From NCBI GenBank assembly GCA_013361525.1, contig JABFXY010000006.1, positions 124,001-188,000 of the forward strand: 64,000 nucleotides of DNA, in the 5' to 3' direction. The position numbers and the translations under genes were made by a program. This DNA comes from Polyangiaceae bacterium. GTDB taxonomy: Bacteria > Myxococcota_A > Polyangia > Polyangiales > Polyangiaceae. Shown in pieces: positions 43,399 to 52,622 of this stretch (positions are counted from its first letter, which is position 1; each line of letters begins with the position of its first letter). Below the pieces are notes generated by a model. The model searched no databases. It was given only the letters and a program-made list of their open reading frames with translations, and was not told where the DNA came from.

Positions 43399-44388
43399 CT
43401 AGAACGCGCCTTCCACCCCGAACACAGCCCCACTGGCGAACATCTCCCGACCGCCCGTGGGCATCACGAAGGGACGAACGTTGCCCGTCTTCTCGTCGGA
43501 GGCAGAGCCACCCATGGTGAAGCCCGCGACGATGAGCGCGACGCCACCGGCGAGCGCTACGCCGCCTACTGCAAAGCCGACCGTCGATACCGTCGCCTGC
43601 GTCTCGGCCGAGTCGATCTCTTCACGACCGGCGGGGGTGCAGATCTTGTTCGGGCAAAGGGCCGGATCGTCTTCGGCATCGCTGGCCGTGCCACTCGCGA
43701 TGACGCCGAACGCAGTGCCGAGGCCGAGGCCGACGACGCCGACGCCCGCGGCGACGAAGCCACCGATGGCGAGCGGCGAGACACCCCCACCGCCGCCGGA
43801 GCCCGTATCGACGATGGGCGCGCCGCCCTTTTCGAGCGCGGGGATTTCGATGCTCTTCTTGTCGCCCTCGCCGCCGATTTCGACCTCGGTTTTGTAGGGG
43901 CCGTAGCCGGGTGCTTCCGCTTCGATGTGGTGCGTGCCTGGATCGATGGCGACGGGCACGCCGAGCGCGGTGACCTCCACGCCGTCACGCTTCACGACGA
44001 GACCGGGCGCGGGATCCTTCGCGGAGATCGAGAGCATGCTGAGCTTGGGCTGGAGCGCGCTCGCGAGATCTTCGGCGCCCTGAGCGCGCTCGGCGTCGCC
44101 GCGCGAGCGGGCGAGGTTTGCCGCTTCTTTGTAGCTTCCCCACGCGGTCGCGAGCTTGCCCTGCTGTTCGTTGCAGCGGCCCAGGTTGAGGAGCGTGCCG
44201 ACGCTCGGCTCGAGGCGCTGGCTCTCCGCGAAGCTCTTGCATGCTTCTGCGTATTTGCCGCTCTCGAGCTGTTCTTTACCGGTTTGAAACAACGACTCCG
44301 CGGCGACCTTGCTGTCTTGGGCGGAAGCGGCGAGCGGAGCAAAAGCAAAGGATGCCGCGATGAGCGCGGCGATCGTGCGGTTCGTCAT
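43399..44388 (-). CDS. TPR/PEGA-domain membrane protein, partner of a Ser/Thr kinase
   Basis: A 329-residue exported protein: signal peptide (cleavage near AASAQ), TPR-like helices (about 28-100, LFQTGKEQLESGKYAEACKSFAES, LLNLGRCNEQQGKLATAWGSYKEA), a PEGA-like beta domain (about 118-185, LVVKRDGVEVTALGVPVAI then GTHHIEAEAPGYGPYKTEVEI), a Gly linker and two C-terminal hydrophobic helices (about 205-232 and 265-292) separated by a short Cys-containing loop. This layout is common in Polyangiales next to kinases. It starts 2 bases after the kinase stop, so the two are one operon. Confidence 0.8.
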   Translation of the reverse strand: MTNRTIAALIAASFAFAPLAASAQDSKVAAESLFQTGKEQLESGKYAEACKSFAESQRLEPSVGTLLNLGRCNEQQGKLATAWGSYKEAANLARSRGDAERAQGAEDLASALQPKLSMLSISAKDPAPGLVVKRDGVEVTALGVPVAIDPGTHHIEAEAPGYGPYKTEVEIGGEGDKKSIEIPALEKGGAPIVDTGSGGGGGVSPLAIGGFVAAGVGVVGLGLGTAFGVIASGTASDAEDDPALCPNKICTPAGREEIDSAETQATVSTVGFAVGGVALAGGVALIVAGFTMGGSASDEKTGNVRPFVMPTGGREMFASGAVFGVEGAF

Positions 44389-44390
44389 GG

Positions 44391-45854
44391 TTACCGGTGG
44401 TCGAAGATAGAGCCAGTCTTGGCCGGAGGGGGAGGCGGCGGTGGCGGTGGCGGCGGCGGTTTGACCGAGGTCTTGATGGCGGTCGCGGTCGCCTTGGCCG
44501 TGGGCTTGGTGGAAGGCTCGGGCGGAGCCGACGCGACTGCAGTCGACGCGGACGGCGGTGCGCTCGTCGCGGACGCCGTATCGGTGGGCGTCGTGGTCGC
44601 AGCCGTCGAGGTCGTCTCGGTCGCAGCGGTTTCTTTGGTCGTCGCCTCCGACGTAGCGGTCGCCGTCGGCTTGGCGGTGCCCTCGCTCGCCGCATTCGTG
44701 GCGCCCTTGCCGGCGAACCCAACGAAGTAGACGGCGGCGCCGCCTACGGCGAGCAAGCCGATGGCCGCGAGCGCGATGAGGCCACCGTTGCTCTTCTTCG
44801 GAATCGCGCCGTCGGTGATCTTGGAGGGATCCGCGGTCCGCACCATGCTCGTCGCGGTCGGGTTTTGCGGAACGCCCGGCTGCGCAGGCAGCGGCATCGG
44901 GCCTGCGTTCACGGTTTGGTTGGACCAGTTCGCAGGCATCGCGGCGCCGGCGAAGCGCGCGACACGCTCGATGCTCGAGCGCGACCAACTCGGAGCGAAA
45001 GGCGCGAGCGCAAACGCGAGCTCCGCGACGCTCTGATAACGACGCTCGCGCTCGCGCTCGTAGGCGCGTTCGAGGACCGCTGCGAAATGCGGCGGCAGGT
45101 CGGGCCGAACCTCGCGAAGCGGCGTCGGCACACCCGTGAGGATCAGGGCGCAGAGCTCGGGCAGCGTGTCGGCGCAATAAGGCTGCGTGCCGGCGAGGAG
45201 CTCGTAGAGCGTCACACCGAGCGCGTAGATGTCGGCGCGGTGATCGACCGACTTCGCGTCGCGCATCTGCTCCGGCGCCATGTAGAGCGCGGATCCCATC
45301 GTCGCGGTGGTCTTCGTCAGACCATCGGTCGCGCCGACGATCTTCGAGATGCCGAAGTCGAGCACCTTCACGATTGCGGAGCCGTCGCTCCGTCGGGCGA
45401 GGAACAGGTTCGCCGGCTTGATGTCGCGGTGGACGATCTTGGCGTGATGCGCCTCGGCGATGGCTTCGCAGGCCTGCAGCACGTAGCCGACCGCCTCTTC
45501 CAAGGCGAGGCGCCCGCGCACCTGCAGGTGGTCTGAAAGGTCGGTGCCCTCCAGAAACTCCATCACCATGTAGGGCGCGCCGTTGTCGAACGTGCCGACG
45601 TCGCTCACGCGGGTGACGTGCTCACCTTTGATGCGGACGGCGGCTTGCGCCTCGCGGATGAAGCGCTGCGCGAAGTCGGGTCGACAGGCAAACTCGGGCA
45701 GGAGGAACTTGAGCGCGACGCGCTCTTGGAGCTGCTCGTGGATCGCCTCGACCACGACACCCATCCCGCCCTTACCGATGACGCGGATGACCCGGTACTT
45801 ACCAGCGAGGACGGTGCCCGGCGCGACGGGCGCTGCATGCGGCGTATGCATCAT
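44391..45854 (-). CDS. Transmembrane Ser/Thr protein kinase (PknB-like) with poly-Pro tail
   Basis: A 487-residue kinase. Catalytic domain about 15-290 with all motifs: GKGGMGVV, VALKFLL, HRDIKPANLF, VLDFGISK, ALYMAPEQMR and DIYALGVTLYELL. One transmembrane helix (about 345-370) is followed by an extracytoplasmic Thr/Ala/Ser-rich region (about 375-455) and a run of 12 Pro before the short tail. No PASTA domain, so the external part may be a low-complexity spacer spanning the wall or envelope. Operon with the PEGA-domain gene downstream. A GGGG site precedes ATG 45854; a divergent gene begins 144 bases away. Confidence 0.9.
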   Translation of the reverse strand: MMHTPHAAPVAPGTVLAGKYRVIRVIGKGGMGVVVEAIHEQLQERVALKFLLPEFACRPDFAQRFIREAQAAVRIKGEHVTRVSDVGTFDNGAPYMVMEFLEGTDLSDHLQVRGRLALEEAVGYVLQACEAIAEAHHAKIVHRDIKPANLFLARRSDGSAIVKVLDFGISKIVGATDGLTKTTATMGSALYMAPEQMRDAKSVDHRADIYALGVTLYELLAGTQPYCADTLPELCALILTGVPTPLREVRPDLPPHFAAVLERAYERERERRYQSVAELAFALAPFAPSWSRSSIERVARFAGAAMPANWSNQTVNAGPMPLPAQPGVPQNPTATSMVRTADPSKITDGAIPKKSNGGLIALAAIGLLAVGGAAVYFVGFAGKGATNAASEGTAKPTATATSEATTKETAATETTSTAATTTPTDTASATSAPPSASTAVASAPPEPSTKPTAKATATAIKTSVKPPPPPPPPPPPPAKTGSIFDHR

Positions 45855-45998
45855 CGAAACCCCGTGAACGTAACAGAGGAAGAACCCTGCCGCGAGCTTT
45901 GAGGCCCCGCAGTGAGCGCCTTCGCGAACGCCCGGCTCCCTTTCAAAAGTCCGACGAGCGACCTGTCACGATCTGGGCGCTTTGATCGATGAGTACGC

Positions 45999-46856
45999 GT
46001 GCTTCTACGGACAACTCCCCTTTTCGCGGCCTTGGTTTGTGCGTGTGCAGGTGACTCGGCTCGGGAAGAAGGGGACGTCGCGACGGATAGCCACGTCGAG
46101 CACGGCGCAGCCGTCGTAAACACCGAGCCTCGCGAGATCACGATCGCGAGCTTCAACGTGCTGTACGCGCTCGCGGACGACGACCCCGACAAGGGCGTGG
46201 ACCCCGAAACGCTCGCACGAATCGAGGCGCTCGATGTGGACGTTCTCTTGCTTCAGGAGACGAACGCCGCGTGGGAAAAGGCGATTATCGCCGCCGTAGG
46301 CGATCGTTACCGCGCCTGTAAGTTTCACCAGCCGAAGCGGTACTTGCCGGAAGGCCTCGGCGCCTGCTCGAAGGCCGGGATACGCGAGGACCTGCTCATC
46401 CCCTCCCCGGTCGCGTGGTTTCCGGCGCAGCGCCTCGTGGCCGAGACGCCGTCGGGCCCGATCCAGCTCGTAAACGTTCACCTGCGGCCGGCCGTGGCGA
46501 ACGCGGACGACTGGATGCGGATCCACGTCGAGACGCGCGCCGATCGAAAGAAGGAGGTCGCCGCCTATGTGAGCGAGCTGGCGCCCGACACGCCTACGAT
46601 CATCGCAGGCGACTTCAACGAGCGCCCCGAGGGAGACCTCTTCGGGCTCTTGCGCGAACACCGGTTCGACAGCGCCTTGCCTGCGGCGCACGTCGACAAG
46701 GTCACGTGGCGCTGGGCCGGAACCACCCCGCCGCTCGAGCACCAGCTCGACCACATCGCGTTCGAGACGGACGCGTTCGAGCTGGTCAGCGCCGACGTTC
46801 GTCCCGGGGGCCACAGCGATCACGACGCTGTCGTCGTGACGTTGCGCCGTAAGTAA
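45999..46856 (+). CDS. Secreted endonuclease/exonuclease/phosphatase (EEP) family protein
   Basis: A 285-residue protein with a short signal ending in a lipobox-like ALVCAC (Cys 14 or 16), so likely an exported lipoprotein. The EEP fold motifs are complete: TIASFNVLYA (metal Asn), LLLQET (Glu), VNVHLRP (His), IIAGDFNERP (catalytic Asp and Asn), LDHIAF (Asp-His) and HSDHDAVV (terminal Asp-His). It could cut nucleic acid or dephosphorylate a lipid or other phosphoester; the substrate is not evident. GTG 45999 is the only suitable start in frame. Confidence 0.82.
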   Translation: MLLRTTPLFAALVCACAGDSAREEGDVATDSHVEHGAAVVNTEPREITIASFNVLYALADDDPDKGVDPETLARIEALDVDVLLLQETNAAWEKAIIAAVGDRYRACKFHQPKRYLPEGLGACSKAGIREDLLIPSPVAWFPAQRLVAETPSGPIQLVNVHLRPAVANADDWMRIHVETRADRKKEVAAYVSELAPDTPTIIAGDFNERPEGDLFGLLREHRFDSALPAAHVDKVTWRWAGTTPPLEHQLDHIAFETDAFELVSADVRPGGHSDHDAVVVTLRRK

Positions 46857-46865
46857 CACCCAGAC

Positions 46866-46965
46866 AAACCGCGAAGCCGCGAAGTGAAGAGAGAGCGCGC
46901 GAAGGAGAAATTTCTTTAACTTCTTCCTTTGGGCTCTTTTTCTGCCCTTTGCGGCTTTGCGGTTT
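46866..46965. repeat. 100-base element with long terminal inverted repeats between convergent genes
   Basis: The 19-base arms AAACCGCGAAGCCGCGAAG (46866-46884) and CTTTGCGGCTTTGCGGTTT (46947-46965) pair with two mismatches. Inside is a perfect AGAAATTTCT palindrome and a purine/pyrimidine switch. AT-rich compared with its surroundings. The form resembles widespread intergenic CGCAAAG-type repeats (recollection, not searched). It could terminate transcription from both sides. Confidence 0.7.
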
Positions 46966-46977
46966 CTTGGTCCAGCC

Positions 46978-47976
46978 TCAGCGGTGGCGCATTCGATCGA
47001 CGGTGACCGCGACGACGATGATCGCGCCGGTCAGGATCTCCTGAATCCAGTTCGCGATACCCACGTGGGTCGCGCCGGTCGCGATGACGGTCATCAACAT
47101 CGCGCCGAGAACGCTGCCCGCGACGGATCCTTGGCCGCCGAAGAGCGAGCCGCCGCCGATGACGACCGCGGCAATCACCTCGAGCTCCAGGCCGATCGAG
47201 TCGGTGGGATCGCCGACGGTCAGCGTCGAGAACTCCATCATGCCGGCGATGCCCGCGAGGAGCCCCGCGAGCGTGTACGTGACGATCGTCACGCGCGGGA
47301 TCGAGATGCCGCAAAGACGCGCGGTAGCCGGGCTCGATCCGGTCGCGACGATGTGCCGCCCGAACCTCGAATAGGCGAGCAGCGCGGCGCCGAAGAGCGC
47401 GACCACGATCGCGAGAAAGACGCCGGGCGGAAACGGCAGCGCGCTGTCCGGATCGCGAAGCATGAGCTTTTCGAGCGCGCCCGCGTCCGCGTCGATCTTC
47501 TGCTCGCCGGCGAAGCCCTTCGCGAGCCCGCGCAGCGCGCTCATCGTGCCGAGGGTCACGATGAACGGCGTGATTTTGAGCCCCGCGACGAGCGCTCCGT
47601 TCAAGGCGCCGCAGAGGGCACCGGCGAGCACTGCGCCGAGCGCGGCAACGGCTGGTGAATAGCCGCTCCGCAAGAGGCTCGCGGTGACGACAGTGACCAA
47701 GGCCACCACCGATCCGACCGACAAATCGATGCCGCCCTGAATGATGACCAGCGTCATGCCGACCGAGCAGAACGCGACGACGACGGTGTGGCGCGCCATC
47801 ATCTCGAGCGCCACGCCGCGCAAGAAGGTGTCGGGCGTGACGACCGCGAACATCGCGTACACCACCAAGAGCGCGACCAGCGGGCCGATCCAAGGCTCGC
47901 CGAGCACCCGTCGCAACCGCGAAGACATCGCGCTGGCCTCCGTCGCCTTGGCCTCCGTCGGCTTGGCCTCCGTCAT
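46978..47976 (-). CDS. Sugar ABC transporter permease (RbsC/RhaP-Q-like)
   Basis: A 332-residue permease with about 8-10 membrane segments of the branched-chain/ribose type (GGIDLSVGSVVALVTV is the family signature; also ITPFIVTLGTMSALRG and VVIGGGSLFGGQGSVAGSVLGAM). A 5-residue repeat TEAK(P/A) opens the protein, encoded by three 15-base repeats (47934-47976). ATG 47976 forms an ATGA overlap with the ATPase gene. With the ATPase and binding protein it makes a complete importer. Only one permease gene is present, so it would act as a homodimer. Confidence 0.88.
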   Translation of the reverse strand: MTEAKPTEAKATEASAMSSRLRRVLGEPWIGPLVALLVVYAMFAVVTPDTFLRGVALEMMARHTVVVAFCSVGMTLVIIQGGIDLSVGSVVALVTVVTASLLRSGYSPAVAALGAVLAGALCGALNGALVAGLKITPFIVTLGTMSALRGLAKGFAGEQKIDADAGALEKLMLRDPDSALPFPPGVFLAIVVALFGAALLAYSRFGRHIVATGSSPATARLCGISIPRVTIVTYTLAGLLAGIAGMMEFSTLTVGDPTDSIGLELEVIAAVVIGGGSLFGGQGSVAGSVLGAMLMTVIATGATHVGIANWIQEILTGAIIVVAVTVDRMRHR

Positions 47977-49484
47977 GCCGCGGCCTCCTGCAAGAGCAGC
48001 TGCTCGCTCCAATCGGTGACGTCGCGCGGCGCACCGAGCACGCCGCGCCTCATGACAGCGATGCGGTCACACACCGCGAGGAGCTCTGCGGGCTGCGTGG
48101 AGATCCACACGATGGCTTTTTGCTTGGCCGCGAGATCGATCGACAGATCGTAGAGCTGCTCGCGGCTTCCGATATCGATGCCGCGGGTGGGCTCGTCGAG
48201 CAGAAGGACGTTGGCGTTTTGGTGGAGGAGCCTACCGATCGCGACCTTCTGCTGGTTGCCTCCGGAGAGCGAGCCGACGGGCGCGTCCGGCCCGGCGCAT
48301 CGAATCTGGAGCCTTGTGATGAGATCGCGCGCTGCCGTGCCCTGCGCGTTCGGCGAGACGATTCCGCCGGACGAGATGGACTCGAGCTTCGACAGCGTGA
48401 GGTTGTCGGCGACGCTCATCGTGAGCGCGAGCCCCTCCCCTTTTCGATCTTCGCTGACCATTCCGATCCCTTCGTGGAGACGGTGCGCGGGGGTACTGCG
48501 GGTCGACGCCGACGAGCCGATGTGGACCTCGCCGCGGACGACGCGATCGAGGCCGTAGATCGCGCGGACGAGCTCGGTGCGCCCCGAGCCGACGAGGCCG
48601 AAAACACCGAAGATCTCGCCTCGGTGAAGCTCGAATGATGCGCCGGCGGGAAGCTTCACCCCGGTGAGCTCGCGCACCGACAGCACCCGCTCCCCCTTCT
48701 CACGAGGTGCGCGAACACGCGCTTCGGCGGGATGGCCGAGGAGCATCTCCGTCAAATCCGCGACCTCGACGCCCTTCATCGATCCGGATCGCACGGTCTC
48801 GCCGTTTCGCAACACAGTGTACGCGTCAGCGACGCGTACGACCTCACCGAGCGTGTGCGAGACGTAGAGCACACAAAGGCCGCTGTCCGCGAGAGCGCGC
48901 ACGGCGTCGAGCACGCGCTCGGCCTCGGCCATCGTCAGACTGCTCGTTGGCTCGTCGAGGATGAGGACGCGCACCTTCGACTGCGCCAGCGCGCGGCCGA
49001 TGCACACGAGCTGGCGTTCGGCCGGCGTGAGATCACTCGCGCGCCGCGTCGGATCGATGTCCACGCCGAGCGGCGCGAGCGCGGCCTTGCAGCGTCGCTG
49101 CGCCTCCTCCGCGCGCACGAAACCGCTCGAAACAGGCTCGATCCCGAGCGTGACGTTCTCCGCGACGTTCAGGTGATCGCAGAGCGTCGGCTCCTGCGGA
49201 ACGATGGCGACGCCGAATTTGCGCGCGTCTGCAGCGCTTCGCGGAGCGTAGTGCACGCCGCCGAGGGTGACGGTGCCGTGATCGGATCGGACCAGACCGG
49301 CGAGGATGCCGAGCATGGTGCTCTTCCCCGCGCCGTTCTCGCCCATCACCGCATGAACCTCACCCTCGATCGCCGTGAAGGTCGCGTTCTTCAGCGCAGC
49401 CGTCGCGCCGTACGACTTCGCGACGCGATCGACGGACAAGAGCGGCGCGTGTGTTGCTCCGTCGGCCTCGACCGGATCGGTCAT
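47973..49484 (-). CDS. Sugar ABC transporter ATPase with two ABC domains (RbsA-like)
   Basis: A 503-residue tandem ATPase. Domain 1: Walker A GENGAGKST, signature region DLTPAERQLVCIGRAL, Walker B VLILDEPTSSL. Domain 2: degenerate Walker A GLVGSGRTE, signature SGGNQQKVAIGRLL, Walker B VLLLDEPTRGID. A degenerate second ATP site is normal for the RbsA/RhaT family. Overlaps the permease gene by 4 bases and starts 10 bases after the binding-protein stop, so the three are one operon. Acts at the inner membrane. Confidence 0.9.
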   Translation of the reverse strand: MTDPVEADGATHAPLLSVDRVAKSYGATAALKNATFTAIEGEVHAVMGENGAGKSTMLGILAGLVRSDHGTVTLGGVHYAPRSAADARKFGVAIVPQEPTLCDHLNVAENVTLGIEPVSSGFVRAEEAQRRCKAALAPLGVDIDPTRRASDLTPAERQLVCIGRALAQSKVRVLILDEPTSSLTMAEAERVLDAVRALADSGLCVLYVSHTLGEVVRVADAYTVLRNGETVRSGSMKGVEVADLTEMLLGHPAEARVRAPREKGERVLSVRELTGVKLPAGASFELHRGEIFGVFGLVGSGRTELVRAIYGLDRVVRGEVHIGSSASTRSTPAHRLHEGIGMVSEDRKGEGLALTMSVADNLTLSKLESISSGGIVSPNAQGTAARDLITRLQIRCAGPDAPVGSLSGGNQQKVAIGRLLHQNANVLLLDEPTRGIDIGSREQLYDLSIDLAAKQKAIVWISTQPAELLAVCDRIAVMRRGVLGAPRDVTDWSEQLLLQEAAA

Positions 49485-49494
49485 CGCGCGGCCG

Positions 49495-50472
49495 TCACTG
49501 CCCGAGGTACGGCGTCAGATCCGGCGAGAGGAGGTCCTTGATCTCGGCGCTCTCCATGTTGGACTTTTCGACGACGCGCGCGCCGGTATCGATGACCTTC
49601 TCGATCGGCTCCTTCTTCAGGTGCGAGACCATCGTCTTCACCGCGAGGTAGCCCATGTTCATCGGATTTTGCAGGACCAGCGCGTCGATCTTGCCGTCGC
49701 GCAGGCCGGCCACGAGCTTCTCCGACGAATCGAAGCCGACGAGCTTCACCTTCCCCGCGAGGCCGAGCTTCTCCAGCGCGAGGAGCATCCCGAAGGTCGT
49801 CGACTCGTTCGGACAGAAGACACCGGCGACCTCACCTTTGTCGGCGCCTTGCGCGACGAGGAGCGCTTCGCCAGCCGACGACGCGCTCTCCGTCGTGGCG
49901 CCGCCGTATTGGTTGTCGCTGACGATCTTGATGCCGGAGGCCGCTTTTGCAGCCTCGAGGAAGCCCTTTTCGCGCTCGCTCGTGCTGGCCGAGCCTTCGA
50001 GGTAGCGCAACAAGACGACGTTGCCCTTGCCCTCGAGGCCTTTGACCAGGCGCTCGCCGCCGAGCTTGCCCGCGGCGACGTTGTCGGTCGCGACGAAGCT
50101 CACGTGCTCGTCACCTTGCAGCGCGGAGTCGAAGACCACGGTCGGGATGTTCGCGCTCTTCGCGGCTTTGACCGGTGCAACGAGCGCCTTGTCGTTGAGC
50201 GGCGCGAGGACGATGCCGCTCACGCCTTGCGAGGTGAACGTCTCGACGATGCCGATCTGCTCTTTGAGGTCGTCCTCTTTGAGCGGGCCTTTCCAGACGA
50301 TCTCCACGTCGAGCTCGCGCGATGCTTTCACCGCGCCGGCGTGCACGCTTTTCCAGAACTCGTGCGTCGTCCCCTTCGGGATGACGGCGATCTTCATTTT
50401 CCCGCTTTTGCTACCGCAAGCCGCCGTCCCGGCGAGCCCGACGCCCAGCGCAAGAAGATCTCGTCGCTTCAT
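49495..50472 (-). CDS. Periplasmic sugar-binding lipoprotein of the ABC importer
   Basis: A 325-residue substrate-binding protein of the RbsB/RhaS class. A short MKRRDLLAL leader ends in a lipobox GTAAC (Cys about 19). The core is a periplasmic-binding-protein-1 fold: IAVIPKGTTHEFWKSVHAGA, GIVLAPLNDKALV, VVFDSALQG, VALDNVAAG-like FVATDNVAAGKLGGERLV and GVFCPNESTTFGML. Rhamnose is the best guess for the ligand because of the aldolase gene 41 bases upstream; ribose or another sugar is possible. Confidence 0.87.
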   Translation of the reverse strand: MKRRDLLALGVGLAGTAACGSKSGKMKIAVIPKGTTHEFWKSVHAGAVKASRELDVEIVWKGPLKEDDLKEQIGIVETFTSQGVSGIVLAPLNDKALVAPVKAAKSANIPTVVFDSALQGDEHVSFVATDNVAAGKLGGERLVKGLEGKGNVVLLRYLEGSASTSEREKGFLEAAKAASGIKIVSDNQYGGATTESASSAGEALLVAQGADKGEVAGVFCPNESTTFGMLLALEKLGLAGKVKLVGFDSSEKLVAGLRDGKIDALVLQNPMNMGYLAVKTMVSHLKKEPIEKVIDTGARVVEKSNMESAEIKDLLSPDLTPYLGQ

Positions 50473-50513
50473 CCCAGCCTCCTTCGACCACGCACGCGTT
50501 GGAACAGCGAAGA

Positions 50514-52622
50514 CTACCTGGGGAACGCTTCGGGGATCCCCCCGTCCACCGGCAGCGTAGCGCCGGTCGTCGGCGTTTTTTCGGTCGCGAAGAACACGAC
50601 CGCATTGCCGACGTGCGACGCGTCCACACGCGCCCGCAGGAGATTGCGGTCGCGATAGTAGGCTTCGAGCTCGGTCATCGAAAGCCCTCGGCTCTTCGCG
50701 CGGGCGGGACCGACCTCTTCCCAGAGGCCGCTCTTCGTCTCACCGTAGGAGAAGACGGCATCGGCGTTGATCTGGTTCACCCGCACGCCGAGCGGCGCGA
50801 GCTCGAGCGCCGCAACCTTCGCGAGCTGGTGCGCCGCCGCTTTGCTCGCGCTGTAGGCGCCGAAGTCTTTGCCGGGCGCGAACACGTTCTTCGACGCGTT
50901 CACGACGACGTTGCCGCCGGTACCTTGCGCTCGGAAGACGCGCGTCGCTTCGCGCAGCGTCGTGAGCACACCGATGTAGTTCACCTCCGCGACGCGCAGC
51001 GCGTCGGCGTTGGAGAGCTCTTCGATCGGACGAACCAGCGCGATGCCCGCGTTCGGAACGACGACGTCGACCCCGCCGTACGCGACACACGCGGCATCGA
51101 ACGCGGCGCGCATCGAGGCTTCGCTGGTCACGTCGGCGTCCACGGCGAGCGCCGTTCCTGCGCCGTGGGCACGCTCGACCTCCGCGGCCGCGGCGCGCGC
51201 GCCTTCCGGATCGCGGTCGACGATGACCACGTGTGCGCCTTCTTTCGCGCACGCGTGCGCGATGCCTCGACCAATGGCGCCCGCGCCGCCGGTGACGAGA
51301 ACGACCTGCCCTTCGAGCGCGCGCGGCGCTGCTTTGCCGAGCTTCGCCTGCTCGAGACTCCAGTACTCCATGTCGAACAGATCCGCGTCGGACAGCGCGA
51401 CGTACCCACCCATCGCGTCGGCGGTCGCCTTCGTGCGGAGGGTGTGCTCGGTGATGTCGGCGGCGATGCGCGCGTCTTTCTTCGTCGCGCCCCACGCGAG
51501 GATGCCCACGCCGGGCACGAGCACCACGCGCGGCGCGCTGTCGAGCTTGGTGCGTTGGACGCGTTTTTCCCGCAGGTTCGTCTCGAAGTACGAGTCGTAC
51601 TTCACGCGGAAGCTCGCGACCGTCTCGGTCAGCTGCTCGCGCGCGACCGCGTCGTCCGCGGGCAGCTCGGAAGCAAACGCGGGCCAAGCCTTGGTGCGAA
51701 TGACGTGATCCGGGGTGATGGGGCCGGTTTGGGCGAGCTCCGATGCGTGGCGTGCCGCGCAGAACGAGAGGATTTCGTCATTGCAGCGCCACTCCATCAC
51801 CAGGCGTCGATAGCCGGCATCGCCTGAACGAGCGTCGGCGACGAGGCCGCGGACAACCGGCGCGATGGCCGATAGACGCGCGCGAGCGGAACGCTCCGCA
51901 CCCACATCGACGGCGACGGACGCGCCTCGCGTCGCGCGCTTGTTCGCGAAGGACTCGAACGCATCGACGAGCTCGATGTGTCGCTCGTAACTCTCGCGCG
52001 CCGTCGCGCCGAACGTGAAGAGACCGTGGTGGAGCAGAACGACGCCGACGACGTTCGGTGAAGCCTCGTAGACCTCGGCTACAGCCTTCGCGAGCGGGAA
52101 ACCCGGCATGATGTACGGCAACACCGCGACACGATCACCGAGCGCCTCACGGACCAGCACGGCGCCATTCGCTTGGTTGGTGACGGCGAGGACCGCGTCG
52201 GCGTGCGAGTGATCGACGAACTTGTGCGGGAGGAAGGCATGCAGAAGCGCCTCGACGCTGGGGTTTGGAGACGACGCATCGAAGAGGTGCGTCCGCAGCT
52301 GGTTCACCATCTCCTCGTCGGAGAGGGCGCCGAGCGAGCGCAGGCGGCGTAGGTACGCGAGATCCAGCGCGGGGAAATCCTTCGGCTCGACGCGATCGAG
52401 GCTCGAACCCGAGCCTTTGACCCAGAGGCACGCGACGCGATCGCCGACGATCGTCGTGAGCTCGCCCTTCACCGACGTGTTGCCGCCTCCGTGCAGAACG
52501 AGGTCCGCCTCCGAGCCGATGAGGCGCGACGTGTAAACGCGTAGCGCGACGTCTTCGCCGTGTTTCGCGCCGTATTGCTCGATGGCGCGGCGCGCCCCGT
52601 CTTCGGTGTAGAGGCTCTTCAT
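50514..52622 (-). CDS. Bifunctional rhamnulose-1-phosphate aldolase / lactaldehyde dehydrogenase-type SDR
   Basis: A 702-residue cytoplasmic fusion. N-terminal class II aldolase (about 1-400): Zn ligands in [11 protein letters not shown] and [11 protein letters not shown]-terminal short-chain dehydrogenase (about 430-695): nucleotide motif [19 protein letters not shown], catalytic [13 protein letters not shown]. Fusions of this kind (RhaD-RhaE-like) cleave rhamnulose-1-phosphate to dihydroxyacetone phosphate and lactaldehyde and then oxidise the aldehyde. The isomerase and kinase for rhamnose are not in the window. Overlaps the aspartate kinase gene by 4 bases. Confidence 0.88.
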   Translation of the reverse strand: MKSLYTEDGARRAIEQYGAKHGEDVALRVYTSRLIGSEADLVLHGGGNTSVKGELTTIVGDRVACLWVKGSGSSLDRVEPKDFPALDLAYLRRLRSLGALSDEEMVNQLRTHLFDASSPNPSVEALLHAFLPHKFVDHSHADAVLAVTNQANGAVLVREALGDRVAVLPYIMPGFPLAKAVAEVYEASPNVVGVVLLHHGLFTFGATARESYERHIELVDAFESFANKRATRGASVAVDVGAERSARARLSAIAPVVRGLVADARSGDAGYRRLVMEWRCNDEILSFCAARHASELAQTGPITPDHVIRTKAWPAFASELPADDAVAREQLTETVASFRVKYDSYFETNLREKRVQRTKLDSAPRVVLVPGVGILAWGATKKDARIAADITEHTLRTKATADAMGGYVALSDADLFDMEYWSLEQAKLGKAAPRALEGQVVLVTGGAGAIGRGIAHACAKEGAHVVIVDRDPEGARAAAAEVERAHGAGTALAVDADVTSEASMRAAFDAACVAYGGVDVVVPNAGIALVRPIEELSNADALRVAEVNYIGVLTTLREATRVFRAQGTGGNVVVNASKNVFAPGKDFGAYSASKAAAHQLAKVAALELAPLGVRVNQINADAVFSYGETKSGLWEEVGPARAKSRGLSMTELEAYYRDRNLLRARVDASHVGNAVVFFATEKTPTTGATLPVDGGIPEAFPR

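Noticed and set aside
44430..44461. Poly-Pro coding GC-rich run as a trinucleotide repeat of regulatory interest
   Set aside because: It is in-frame proline codons of the kinase tail, common in this kinase type; no sign of phase variation because changes of 3 bases keep the frame.
44397..45536. 379-codon plus-strand ORF opposite the kinase
   Set aside because: The minus-strand kinase has all catalytic motifs; this is a shadow frame rich in Arg and Gly.
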